From Streptomyces sp. NBC_01116 (GTDB lineage: Bacteria; Actinomycetota; Actinomycetes; Streptomycetales; Streptomycetaceae), in contig NZ_CP108644.1 of assembly GCF_041435495.1 (NCBI RefSeq), positions 2,418,001 through 2,482,000 on the forward strand: a stretch of DNA of 64,000 nt. The letters run 5' to 3'. Positions 16,169 to 24,735 of this stretch are shown piece by piece. The translations under genes were made by a program, and so were the position numbers. Position 1 is the first letter of the stretch, and each line of letters begins with the position of its first letter. The notes under the pieces were generated by a model that had not been told where the DNA came from, did no database searches, and was given only the letters and a program-made list of their open reading frames with translations.

Positions 16169-17776
16169 ATGAACGGGCCCGTGGAGTCCGGCCCGTCCGG
16201 CGTCGGGCGGCTGCCGATGCTCCTGGAGGCGGTCCTCAACGTCGGCAGCGACCTGGAGCTGGGCTCCACCCTCCAGCAGATCGTGGACGCCTCCACCGCC
16301 CTCACCGGGGCCCGCCACGGTGCGCTCGGGGTGCTGGACCCGGACCGGGACCGGGTCGAGGAGCTGTACACCGCCGGGATGACGGAGGCGGAGCGGCGGC
16401 ACCTCGACCTCTTCCCGGACGACTCCTCCGGCGGGCCGGCCGCCCTGGCAGAGGAGGACCCGCAGGACCGGGACCCACCGCCCGGCCGCCCTCCGGCGCG
16501 GGACGTCCTCCGGGCGCCGGTCCTGGTCCACACCGAGGTCTTCGGGCAGCTCTGCGTCGCCGGGAAGCCGTCGGGGCCGTTCGACGAAGCGGATCACGGC
16601 CTGCTGCGGGTCCTCGCCGCCCAGGCGGGCATCGCGATCGGCAACGCCCGGCTGTACGCGACGGCCCGGCAGCGCGAGCGCTGGATCACGGGCGCGGCGG
16701 CCGTCACCACGGCCCTGCTGACCGGTACCGACGCGGCCGACGCGCTGATGACGGTGGCCGAGCGGGCCCGGGTGCTGGCGGGCGCGTCGGCCGGGGTGAT
16801 CCTCCAGCCGACGGAGGAGGGCGGGATGGAGATCGTCACCGCGTCCACGCCGGACGATCCGGCGGGCATCGTCGGCACGGTGATCGAGCCCGGCTCCGCG
16901 GTGCTGGTGCAGCTGCTCGGCGGCGAACCGGTCTTCATCGAGGACTCGGCCACCGATCCCCGGATGACCACCGGCGTACGCTCCCGGTTCGGGCCGAGCA
17001 TGATGCTGCCACTGCAGAGCGGCGGGCGGCTCATCGGGACCCTCGCCCTGCCCCGGCGGCGCGGCGAGCGCCCCTACACGGAGATGGACAGGCTGCTGGC
17101 GACCCAGTTCGCCTCGCAGGCGGCCCTCGCCCTGGTGCTGGCGGACGCGCAGGCCGACCGGGAGCAGCTCGCGGTGTACGAGGACCGTGACCGGATCGCC
17201 CGTGACCTGCACGATCTGGTGGTCCAGCGGCTCTTCGCCACCGAGATGATGCTGGAGTCGACCCGCCGCCGGGCCGCGTCGGAGGACACCGGCGGCAGCT
17301 CGGAGGACGTCGGCGGCAGCGGGGAGACGGAGACCGGGACCGGCGGCAGCGGGGGGACCGAGGCCGGTGAGCTGCTGGGGCGGGCGGTGGACGAGCTGGA
17401 CTCCACCATCCAGGAGGTCCGTACCGCGATCTTCGCGCTCCAGCAGCCGCCCGCCGGGGCCCCGAGCACCTTCCGGGGCCGGGTGCTGCGGGAGACCGGG
17501 GGCGCGGCGGCCCTGCTGGGCTTCCCGCCGTCGGTGCGGTTCGCCGGGGCGGTGGACGCGCTGGTGGACGAGGAGACGGGACGGGAGCTGCTGGCCGCCC
17601 TGCGCGGGGCGCTGGCCGCCGCGCACCGCAGGCCCGGGGTGTCGGCCATCGAGGTGGAGGTGGATGCCACGGTCCGGCTGCCGGACGGCCGGAGCGGGGT
17701 GCGGCTGGTGGTCGCGGACGACGGGCGCGGCGAGGACGGCCGTCCGACGACGGTGACCTGGCAGACCCCGGTCTGA
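16169..17776 (+). CDS. GAF-domain histidine kinase homologue with degenerate ATPase domain
   Basis: 535 residues from ATG 16169 (GTG 16142 possible). Two GAF domains (about 15-165 and 175-325) precede a HisKA_3 phosphoacceptor helix, with the target His at about 348 in DRIARDLHDLVVQRLFA, as in the DevS/DosS family. A glycine/glutamate-rich insertion (about 370-400, GGS repeats) follows. The ATPase domain looks defective. The N-box, normally LREALSNVARHA, reads LRGALAAAHRRPG with no asparagine, and the protein stops shortly after the G1-like ADDGRGED with no G2 box. It may be a pseudokinase or a GAF sensor acting through a partner. No response regulator is adjacent. Confidence 0.7.
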   Translation: MNGPVESGPSGVGRLPMLLEAVLNVGSDLELGSTLQQIVDASTALTGARHGALGVLDPDRDRVEELYTAGMTEAERRHLDLFPDDSSGGPAALAEEDPQDRDPPPGRPPARDVLRAPVLVHTEVFGQLCVAGKPSGPFDEADHGLLRVLAAQAGIAIGNARLYATARQRERWITGAAAVTTALLTGTDAADALMTVAERARVLAGASAGVILQPTEEGGMEIVTASTPDDPAGIVGTVIEPGSAVLVQLLGGEPVFIEDSATDPRMTTGVRSRFGPSMMLPLQSGGRLIGTLALPRRRGERPYTEMDRLLATQFASQAALALVLADAQADREQLAVYEDRDRIARDLHDLVVQRLFATEMMLESTRRRAASEDTGGSSEDVGGSGETETGTGGSGGTEAGELLGRAVDELDSTIQEVRTAIFALQQPPAGAPSTFRGRVLRETGGAAALLGFPPSVRFAGAVDALVDEETGRELLAALRGALAAAHRRPGVSAIEVEVDATVRLPDGRSGVRLVVADDGRGEDGRPTTVTWQTPV

Positions 17777-17805
17777 GCCGGTCCGGCCCGGGGGGGTGCT
17801 GCGGC

Positions 17806-18237
17806 TCAGTGCTTCGGGGCGGCCCGCAGGGCGATCCGGGTGGTGGAGTGGGCGATGCCCGCCTCCCGTTTCAGCCGGCGCAGCAGGGTGTCCAGGGCCG
17901 CCGGGTCGGCGGCGGTGGCCCGGACGAGGTAGTCGTGGCCGCCCGTCACGTGCACCACCTCCGTGATCCCGGGCAGCATCAGCACCGAGCGCTCGAACTC
18001 CTCGTTCGTCGTGTCGAGGCGCAGGGTCACATCGATGAAGACCACCAGGCCCGAACGGGTGTCGGCGGCCGGGTCGACGATGACGGTGAAGCCCCGGATG
18101 ACCCCGTCACGGCGCATCCGGCGGACACGGTCGCCCGCCGCGTTGGCGCTGAGCCCCACGCGTACGCCCAGATCCCGGTACGAGATCCGGGCGTCCTCCT
18201 GGAGAATGCCGAGGATTTCCCTGTCCAGCCGATCCAT
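17806..18237 (-). CDS. Lrp/AsnC family regulator
   Basis: 143 residues from ATG 18237 (MDRLDREILGILQEDARISY), the usual AsnC start; an in-frame ATG at 18258 lacks a ribosome site. The HTH is at residues about 20-40 (LGVRVGLSANAAGDRVRRMR) and the RAM ligand-binding domain follows, with GITEVVHVTGGHDYLVRATA carrying the conserved G-x-x-D-Y. The regulator is divergent from a NarK-like transporter with 127 bp between, suggesting that it may control that gene as well as itself. Ligand unknown, often an amino acid. Confidence 0.85.
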   Translation of the reverse strand: MDRLDREILGILQEDARISYRDLGVRVGLSANAAGDRVRRMRRDGVIRGFTVIVDPAADTRSGLVVFIDVTLRLDTTNEEFERSVLMLPGITEVVHVTGGHDYLVRATAADPAALDTLLRRLKREAGIAHSTTRIALRAAPKH

Positions 18238-18364
18238 ACCGTGATTGTCCCAGCTCATGGCGATATCGGCTGAGGGGAGACCGAGGAGGGCCGGGGCGCC
18301 CGCGGTCCCCCGGTCGGCGCAGTCCGGCGGGCCGTGCGGCGCCCCGCGCCCTTGACTGGCTCGT

Positions 18365-19588
18365 GTGGACCCCTCCGTCAAGCAGTCCCCCGAGCCGCCC
18401 GCACCGGCGGCAGCCGCACCGCCCGCGGCCGCGTACCGCAATCTCGTCCTGGCCACGGTCGGCTTCGCGCTGACCTTCTGGGCGTGGAACCTGATCGCGC
18501 CGATGTCCGGGGACTACAAGGACCGGCTGGGGCTCAGCTCCTTCCAGCAGTCCTTCCTGGTGGCCGTGCCGGTGCTCGTCGGATCGCTCGGCCGGATCCC
18601 GGTGGGGGCGCTGACGGACAAGTACGGCGCGAAGCTGATGTTCCCGCTCGTGTCTGCGCTGACGATCGTGCCGGTGCTGCTGCTGATCCCGGCGAAGAAC
18701 TCCTACGGGGCGATGCTCGCGGTCGGCTTCCTGCTGGGGCTCGGCGGGACGACGTTCGCGATCGGCGTTCCGCTGGTCAACTCGTGGTTCCCGCCCGCGA
18801 AACGGGGCTTCGCGCTGGGGGTGTTCGGGATGGGCATGGGCGGGGTGGCGCTGTCGGGCTACTTCACGCCGCGCATCGCGAAGCACGGCGACAACCTGCC
18901 GTTCCTCGTGGTCGCGGGGGCGCTGGTGGTGTACGCGCTGCTGGCGGCCGTCCTGGTCAGCGACCACCCCGGCCGGAAGATCCCCACGGACACGCTGACG
19001 CACCGGCTCGGCGAGGCAGGGAAGCTGCGGGTGACGTGGGAGCTGTCGGCGCTGTACGCGATCGGCTTCGGCGGCATCGTGGCGTTCGGGGTGTATCTGC
19101 CGACGTATCTGAAGACCTGGTACGAGATGTCGCCGACCGAGGCGGGCACCAAGGCGGCCGGGTTCGCCCTGGTCACGGTGGTCTTCCGGCCGATCGGCGG
19201 CTGGCTCTCGGACCGGGCGCACCCGGCGCTGGTGACCTCGGTGGCGCTGCTGCTGGCCGCGCTGATGGCGATCGTGCAGGCCTTCGAGCCGCCGCTGTAC
19301 CCGGTGGGCACGATCGCGCTGCTGGCCATGGCGGCCGGGCTCGGCACCGCGAGCGGCAGTGTGTTCGCCCTGGTCTCGCAGGTGACGCCGCAGCCGAAGG
19401 TGGGCAGTGTGACGGGCATCGTCGGGGCGATGGGCGGGCTGGGCGGCTTCGTGCCGCCGTTGGTGATGGGCGCGATCTACAGCGCCAAGGACAGCTACGC
19501 GATCGGCTTCATGCTGCTGTCCGATCTGGCGCTGGCGGGGTGTGTGTACGCGTACGGGCGGATGCGGACCGTCCAGCGGGACGGGTGA
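18365..19588 (+). CDS. MFS transporter, NarK/NasA nitrate-nitrite type
   Basis: 407 residues, 12 predicted helices. The NarK group is indicated by FALTFWAWNLIAPMSGDYKD in helix 1, by GRIPVGALTDKYGAK between helices 2 and 3, and by glycine-rich helices such as GLGGTTFAIGVPLVNSWFPP and GVFGMGMGGVALSG, the nitrate signature regions. Start is GTG 18365. Substrate nitrate or nitrite is likely but other anions are possible. It is monocistronic, with a strong terminator 20 bp after its stop and a divergent Lrp regulator. Confidence 0.75.
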   Translation: MDPSVKQSPEPPAPAAAAPPAAAYRNLVLATVGFALTFWAWNLIAPMSGDYKDRLGLSSFQQSFLVAVPVLVGSLGRIPVGALTDKYGAKLMFPLVSALTIVPVLLLIPAKNSYGAMLAVGFLLGLGGTTFAIGVPLVNSWFPPAKRGFALGVFGMGMGGVALSGYFTPRIAKHGDNLPFLVVAGALVVYALLAAVLVSDHPGRKIPTDTLTHRLGEAGKLRVTWELSALYAIGFGGIVAFGVYLPTYLKTWYEMSPTEAGTKAAGFALVTVVFRPIGGWLSDRAHPALVTSVALLLAALMAIVQAFEPPLYPVGTIALLAMAAGLGTASGSVFALVSQVTPQPKVGSVTGIVGAMGGLGGFVPPLVMGAIYSAKDSYAIGFMLLSDLALAGCVYAYGRMRTVQRDG

Positions 19589-19607
19589 GACCTCCGGATA
19601 CGGAGGA

Positions 19608-19637
19608 ACGGCCGCGTTCCCGCCGGAACGCGGCCGT
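19608..19637. terminator. Terminator after the NarK-like gene
   Basis: ACGGCCGCGTTCC (19608-19620) and GGAACGCGGCCGT (19625-19637) form a perfect 13-bp stem with a CGCC loop. It sits in the 71-bp convergent gap between the transporter and the glycoside hydrolase gene. Confidence 0.8.
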
Positions 19638-19659
19638 CCGTGTGCGGGCTCCGGTGCGG

Positions 19660-21825
19660 CTACCCGCGCTCGCGGAGCTGCTGTTCGAACCGGTCCGCCC
19701 AGTACGCGGTCCGGTCGAGGTAGGCCGTCTCGGCGGCCTCCCCCGTCGTGCCGTACGCCCCCTCGTAGGTCGCGTAGCCGTGGCCCGGGGGCGGGCTGGA
19801 GGAGGCCGGTTCGATGGAGCTGCCCTCGTGCCACTCGTTGAACGAGGTGACGGAGACCCAGGTGGGGTCGCCGCCGATGGCCGGGTCGAGGGCGTTGTTC
19901 CACTCCAGGTCGTAGGAGGCGCCGTCCTCGCGGTCCAGGGTGGGGGTGGTGTTGCCGGGGACGGCCCGGTCGTCGAGGTAGCCGGGGGCGACCGAGGGGG
20001 CCCAGACGAGTCCGTTGGCCTTGGCGTAGTCGCCCGCGTTCTTCCAGCCGGGGGCGGTGGCCCCGGCGATGCCGTCGTAGGTGTAGATCCCGCCGAAGTG
20101 GTCGACCTTGCTGGTGTCGGTGGTCTGGGCGAGGACGATGGCGGTGTCCTTGACGGCGTCCAGCGCCGACCAGTCCTGGATCTTCAGGCTCTCGAAGACG
20201 TAGTAGGCGTTGCGGTCGCCGTTCGCCGCGTCCCGGTAGAAGGCGGGGTGGTCGCCGAACTTCCCTTCCAGATAGCCGATGTCGTCGACGACGGACGCGG
20301 CGGTGCGGCCCCCGTAGGGCTCGATGTGCCAGGCGACCTCGATGCCGTGGCGGGCGGCGGCGCCCATGACGTCACCGGCGAGGGAGTCCTCGTAACCCCC
20401 TTGCCCCCACCAGCTGTAGACGATGACGCCCGCGCCGGACCGCTGGACCCACTTCATGTGCTGGTCGACGGCTCCGGCGATGTCCCCGGAGTCGTACGGG
20501 CCGAGCTTCGGGTAGAGGTCGGCGCCGATGGCGTCGGGCGGGGTGTGGCCGCCCTGCTGCCAGTGCCGCCAGCTCCCCGAGCCGTCGGGGGTGCCGTACC
20601 ACGGGTAGTAGAAGAGGTGCACGTCGGACGAGCCCTCGTCCTCGGTGGCCGGGGCGCGGGTCAGGGTGATGCGGTCGACGTCGAAGAGGGCGCCCGCTCC
20701 CCCGGTGAACCGCAGGAACAGCGGGCCCGTCCCGGCGGTGAGGGTGGTGGTGACCTCGGTGAAGGTCTCCCAGCCGCCGGTCGGGGCGACGGTCGCGGAG
20801 CCGAGGAGCGGCCCGGTGGCGGAGCCGGCGCGGACCTCGATCGTGCCGCCCGCGCCGGCCGAGGAGACCCGGGCGGTGAGGGCGGTGGCCCCGGAGATGT
20901 CGAGGGAGGAGTAGCCCGCCCAGTCGCCGTGGTCGATGTAGCCGAGGGTGGCTCCGCCGCCGGCCGAGCCGTGGGCGGCGCTCTGGACGCCGGAGGAGGA
21001 GGTGTACGCCTCCGCCTCGGCGCTGTCGCCTCCCGGGTCCGGGTTCGGACCGCCCGCGCCGCAGTCGGCCTCGACGGCTCCGGCCGCGTACTGGACGCCG
21101 CCGAGGAGGAGTTGGCGGAAGTCGGGGTCGGCGAAGGACTCGATGGTGTGGCCGAGTCCGGTGTAGAAGGAGCGGCCCTCCTGCTGCGGGTGGCACCAGG
21201 TGATGGGGTGGTCGCCGCCCATCTCGCCGCCGCTGTAGCTGGATTCGTCCAGGGACTGGAGGACGTGGACATCCGAGCGGGGGTTGGAGCGGTAGTTGTA
21301 CCACTCGTCGGTCCGCGTCCAGGTGTCGTCCAGGTGGGCGGTCGCCGGGTGGGCGTGGTCCTCGGTGGTGAGGCGGGCCTCCTGGATCGCCGGGTGGCTC
21401 CGGAACCGGGCGCCGACGAGGTCCTCGTACTCCGGCCAGTCGTACTCGGTGTCGGCCGCCGCGTGCACGCCGACGAATCCGCCGCCGCCGTCGACGTACC
21501 CCTTGAGGGCGCTCTGCTGGGTGTCGTTCAGGACGTCGCCGGTGGTGGAGAGGAAGACCACGGCCTCGTAGGCGGCGAGGTCGGCCGGGGTGAAGGCGGT
21601 CGCGTCCTCGGTCGCGGTGACGGTGAAGTCGTTGGCCGCGCCGAGCTGTCGGAGGGCGGTGATGCCCGCCGGGATGGAGTCGTGGCGGAATCCGGCGGTC
21701 TTGGAGAAGACCAGGACCTGGTACGGGTCGGCTGCCGCCGCGCTCTGCACGCCGGGGCTCAGGAAGGCCGCCCCGAGGGTGAGGGCCACGGCGCAGGCGA
21801 GGCGGCGGACGCGGGATCGTCTCAT
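19660..21825 (-). CDS. Secreted ThuA - CBM6-like - GH99-like protein
   Basis: 721 residues. Signal peptide 1-32 (RRLACAVALTLGAAFLSPGV). ThuA glutamine-amidotransferase-like fold about 33-270 (VLVFSKTAGFRHDSI; GGGFVGVHAAADTEYDWPEY; GGDHPITWCHPQ). Beta-sandwich carbohydrate-binding module about 280-400 (YIDHGDWAGYSSLDISGATA). C-terminal GH99/GH71-like glycosidase about 405-720 (VHLFYYPWYGTPDGSG; VAWHIEPYGG; VTSFNEWHEGSSIEPA). GH99 enzymes are endo-acting mannosidases; the catalytic acids may be in HIEPYGG and FNEWHE. ThuA-like domains occur widely in secreted sugar-oxidising systems. Its start overlaps the stop of the upstream sugar-dehydrogenase gene by 4 bp (ATGA), so the two are made together. 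Confidence 0.85.
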   Translation of the reverse strand: MRRSRVRRLACAVALTLGAAFLSPGVQSAAAADPYQVLVFSKTAGFRHDSIPAGITALRQLGAANDFTVTATEDATAFTPADLAAYEAVVFLSTTGDVLNDTQQSALKGYVDGGGGFVGVHAAADTEYDWPEYEDLVGARFRSHPAIQEARLTTEDHAHPATAHLDDTWTRTDEWYNYRSNPRSDVHVLQSLDESSYSGGEMGGDHPITWCHPQQEGRSFYTGLGHTIESFADPDFRQLLLGGVQYAAGAVEADCGAGGPNPDPGGDSAEAEAYTSSSGVQSAAHGSAGGGATLGYIDHGDWAGYSSLDISGATALTARVSSAGAGGTIEVRAGSATGPLLGSATVAPTGGWETFTEVTTTLTAGTGPLFLRFTGGAGALFDVDRITLTRAPATEDEGSSDVHLFYYPWYGTPDGSGSWRHWQQGGHTPPDAIGADLYPKLGPYDSGDIAGAVDQHMKWVQRSGAGVIVYSWWGQGGYEDSLAGDVMGAAARHGIEVAWHIEPYGGRTAASVVDDIGYLEGKFGDHPAFYRDAANGDRNAYYVFESLKIQDWSALDAVKDTAIVLAQTTDTSKVDHFGGIYTYDGIAGATAPGWKNAGDYAKANGLVWAPSVAPGYLDDRAVPGNTTPTLDREDGASYDLEWNNALDPAIGGDPTWVSVTSFNEWHEGSSIEPASSSPPPGHGYATYEGAYGTTGEAAETAYLDRTAYWADRFEQQLRERG

Positions 21826-24311
21826 CGGTGGTCCCCCCGCGCTCCCTGCGTGCCGAACGTGAAGGCGTCCAGGTCGAAGAGGCTGCCCTGGCCCGTCGGG
21901 CCCTTGAAGACGAAGAACAGCTCGGTGGTTCCGGCGGGGGCGTTGTCCACGTCCGCCGTGAGGTTCACGAAGTTCTCCCAGCCGCCGGTCGGGGCGACGG
22001 TGAGCGTGGACAGGAGCGTGCCGGTGGCGGATCCTGCCCGCACCTCCAGGGTGCCGCCCGCGCCGCCGGAGGCGACCCGTGCGGTGAGGGAGGTGGCGTT
22101 GGAAAGGACGTACGGCTTGAAGGAGACCCAGTCGCCGTTGTCCGTGTAGCCGACGGTCGCGCCGCCCTCGGCGGGGCCGTGCGGGGCGATCTGGACGCCG
22201 TTCTGGGCGGCGAAGTGCTCGCCCTGGCGGTGGCGGGGCTGGAGGACGGAGTCGCTGTGCGTGGTGAGCCCGCCCGCGTCGGTGTACTCGGCGTCGAAGA
22301 CCCCGTAGATGTTGGCGGCGGTGTCGTGCTCGCCGTCGACGGGGACGTCGATGGTGCCGGAGCAGCCGTTCTTCGAGGTGATCTGGTGGCGGTGGCTGTC
22401 ATGGCCGAGGAGGTAGGTGACCTTGACCTTGGAGCAGTCGATCGTGCCGTCCTCGGGGTCGCTGACGCTCACGGTGAAGGGGACGGAGTCGCCGAAGGAG
22501 AACAGCGAGCCGTCCGCCGGGGTGGTGAGGGTGACGGTGGGCGCGCTGTTGCCCGCGGTCACGACCAGGCTCGCGGAGCCGGTGAGCCCTTCGGGGTCGG
22601 TGACGGTCAGGGTCGGGTTGAAGGTTCCTGCGGTGGTGTAGGTGTGGCTGGGGTTGGCGGCGGTGGAGGTGGTTCCGTCGCCGAAGTCCCAGGCGTAGCG
22701 GAGGTTTCCGCCCTCGGGGTCGGCGCTGCCGGCCGAGGAGAAGGAGACCGTGAGCGGGGTGGGCCCGGAGGTCCGGTCGGCGGCGGCCTTCGCGACCGGG
22801 GAGCGGTTGCTGCCCGCGAGGTGTTCGACGCGGTACAGGGCCTGGTTGTTCGCGCCGGTGCCGTAGTCGAGGACGTACAGCGCGCCGTCGGGTCCGAACG
22901 CGGAGTCCATCACCTGGGTGCCGGTCCACGGGAAGGTGTCGATGGTCCCGGGCGATCCGTCGGCCTTCACCTCGACGGGCTTGATCCACTTGCGGCCGTA
23001 CTCGGTGGCGAAGAAGCGGCCGTCGAGGGAGGCGGGGAACTTCACGGCCGAGTCGAGGTTCGCGTCGAAGTCGTATACGGGTCCGGCCATCGGGGACTCC
23101 GAGCCGCCGCCGAACTCCGGCGGCGAGCCGGCGTCACCGGCGTACCGGATCCAGGCGGGCTGGGCCGGGGGCAGCGTGGCCTGGCCGGTGTTGCGGAAGG
23201 AGTTGTTGGCCGGGCCGGAGGCGCAGGCGTACTTCCCGGCGGACGGGCCGCTGGGGAAGGTGTACTCGCCGTACGTCTCCGTGGGCGTGTTGGTGCCCGT
23301 GCAGTACGGCCAGCCGAAGTTGCCGGGCCGGGTGACCCGGTTGAACTCGACCTGGCCGCTGGGGCCCCGGGCCTGGTCGGTGCCGCCCGCGTCGGGGCCG
23401 TAGTCGCCGATGTAGACGGCTCCGGACTTCTTGTCGACGGACATCCGGAACGGGTTGCGGAAGCCCATCGCGTAGATCTCGGGGCGGGTCTTCGCGGTGC
23501 CGGGGGCGAAGAGGTTGCCCGCCGGGATCGTGTAGCCGCCGTCCGCCGTGGGCTTGATCCGCAGCAGCTTGCCGCGCAGGTCGTTGGTGTTGCCCGAGGA
23601 CCGCTGGGCGTCGAACTGCGGGTTGCGGTTGGTGCGTTCGTCGATGGGGGCGTAGCCGGCCGACTCGAAGGGGTTGGTGTCGTCGCCGGTGGTGAGGTAG
23701 AGGTTCCCGGCGGCGTCGAAGTCGATGTCGCCGCCGACGTGACAGCACTGGCCCCGGTCGCTCGCGACTTCCAGGACCACCTTCTCGCCGGCGGTGTCGA
23801 GGGTGCCGTCGGCCCTGAGGACGAAGCGGGAGAGGTTCAGATGCCCTTTCCACGCCTCGAAGTCGGCGGCGGAGCCGGTGGTGGGGGCGTCACCGGGCGG
23901 AGTGTTCAGGACCGGCGAGTAGTAGAGGTAGACGAAGCGGTTCGCCGAGAAGCCCGGGTCGACGGCTATGCCCTGGAGGCCCTCCTCGTCGTGCGTGTAG
24001 ACGTCGAGCTTCCCGGCGGTCTTCGTCGACCCGGCGGCGTCGGTCAGCCGGACCGTGCCGTCGCGGGCGGTGTGCAGCACGGACCGGTCCGGCAGCACGG
24101 CGAGCGACATGGCCTCGCCCAGCTCGGCCCCACCCAGGGCGAGTTGGACCTGCTGGTAGTCGGCGGCGGGGATGTCGGCCGCGACGCGCGGGGCGCGGGC
24201 CTCGGGGTCGGCGGCGAGGGCCGGTCCCGCGGCGGGGACGGCAAGCGTGGCCACGAGCAGTGCGGCGAGCGCGGTGGCGTATCCGGACCACCGTGGGGGT
24301 GCGGGTGACAT
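21822..24311 (-). CDS. Secreted PQQ-type sugar dehydrogenase with PKD and CBM6-like domains
   Basis: 829 residues from ATG 24311. Signal peptide 1-35 (ALAALLVATLAVPAAGPALA). The six-bladed propeller of soluble glucose/sorbosone dehydrogenases covers about 50-490 (HVGGDIDFDAAGNLYLTTGD; AMGFRNPFRMSVD; VYIGDYGPDAGGTD). A PKD domain follows at about 500-580 (YAWDFGDGTTS; HTYTTAGTFNPTLTVTDPEG). A mixed beta region leads to a C-terminal carbohydrate-binding module about 700-820 (YTDNGDWVSFKPYVLSNATS) that closely resembles the one in the next gene. It probably oxidises or binds extracellular sugars; PQQ use is inferred from family only. First gene of a two-gene operon behind a LacI-type operator. 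Confidence 0.85.
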   Translation of the reverse strand: MSPAPPRWSGYATALAALLVATLAVPAAGPALAADPEARAPRVAADIPAADYQQVQLALGGAELGEAMSLAVLPDRSVLHTARDGTVRLTDAAGSTKTAGKLDVYTHDEEGLQGIAVDPGFSANRFVYLYYSPVLNTPPGDAPTTGSAADFEAWKGHLNLSRFVLRADGTLDTAGEKVVLEVASDRGQCCHVGGDIDFDAAGNLYLTTGDDTNPFESAGYAPIDERTNRNPQFDAQRSSGNTNDLRGKLLRIKPTADGGYTIPAGNLFAPGTAKTRPEIYAMGFRNPFRMSVDKKSGAVYIGDYGPDAGGTDQARGPSGQVEFNRVTRPGNFGWPYCTGTNTPTETYGEYTFPSGPSAGKYACASGPANNSFRNTGQATLPPAQPAWIRYAGDAGSPPEFGGGSESPMAGPVYDFDANLDSAVKFPASLDGRFFATEYGRKWIKPVEVKADGSPGTIDTFPWTGTQVMDSAFGPDGALYVLDYGTGANNQALYRVEHLAGSNRSPVAKAAADRTSGPTPLTVSFSSAGSADPEGGNLRYAWDFGDGTTSTAANPSHTYTTAGTFNPTLTVTDPEGLTGSASLVVTAGNSAPTVTLTTPADGSLFSFGDSVPFTVSVSDPEDGTIDCSKVKVTYLLGHDSHRHQITSKNGCSGTIDVPVDGEHDTAANIYGVFDAEYTDAGGLTTHSDSVLQPRHRQGEHFAAQNGVQIAPHGPAEGGATVGYTDNGDWVSFKPYVLSNATSLTARVASGGAGGTLEVRAGSATGTLLSTLTVAPTGGWENFVNLTADVDNAPAGTTELFFVFKGPTGQGSLFDLDAFTFGTQGARGDHR

Positions 24312-24735
24312 GGTCGTTCCTTCCTGACGGTACGTGGGGCCCCTCAGGCAAGGCGCTGTCGCGCTTTGCGGCGTACGGGTCCCGGCGCGCGGGACGTACG
24401 GCATGCGGTGTGCGGTGTGCGACGTGCGGGGCGTACGGCATGCGATGCGCAGCCGTGCGGGTGTGCGGCGTGCAGGCGTGCGGCGACTGCGCCGGTGCAC
24501 GGGCGCAGGCAGCTTCTTTCTTGGAGAGAGCGCTCCAACTCCCCCGATGGGCGAGCTTTTTGCATGTTGGCAACGCAAAAATAATTTGTCAAGGTCGTGT
24601 CAAAATTGCGCTTGGATGCCCCGTGCAGCGATACGGCGGGCGGAACGGTCGGCCCGGAACCGACCTGGGGTGACGCTGCCCTCATCGGTATCCGGGTCCG
24701 GGCGAGGTCCGCCCGGAAGCCCTAGGCTTCCCGGC
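24312..24735. other. Divergent intergenic region with low-complexity leader
   Basis: This 424-bp gap lies between the sugar-dehydrogenase gene (leftward) and the acyl-CoA synthetase (rightward). From 24376 to 24490 it is a low-complexity run of GTGCGG/GTACGGCATGCG variants, which would form a long structured 5' leader for the leftward transcript. Next to it are the LacI-like operator (24525-24538) and an AT-rich promoter zone (24550-24610). Read leftward, the latter contains TTGACA followed 17 bp later by CAACAT. No gene seen. Confidence 0.5.
24525..24538. promoter_or_regulatory. LacI-type operator upstream of the sugar-dehydrogenase operon
   Basis: AGAGAGCGCTCCAA contains the perfect palindrome GAGCGCTC and agrees with the Streptomyces CebR-type operator TGGGAGCGCTCCCA at 11 of 14 positions. 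Its outer flanks (TTGG at 24521 and CCAA at 24535) also pair. It lies just downstream of a plausible leftward promoter, a repressing position. The cognate regulator is not in the immediate neighbourhood; the LacI gene at 32554 probably serves the purine locus. Confidence 0.6.

Noticed and set aside
18334..22149. 1271-codon plus-strand frame across the NarK-like gene and the ThuA-GH99 gene
   Set aside because: It is out of frame with the real transporter and antisense to the secreted protein; Arg/Gly/Val-rich with no family match.
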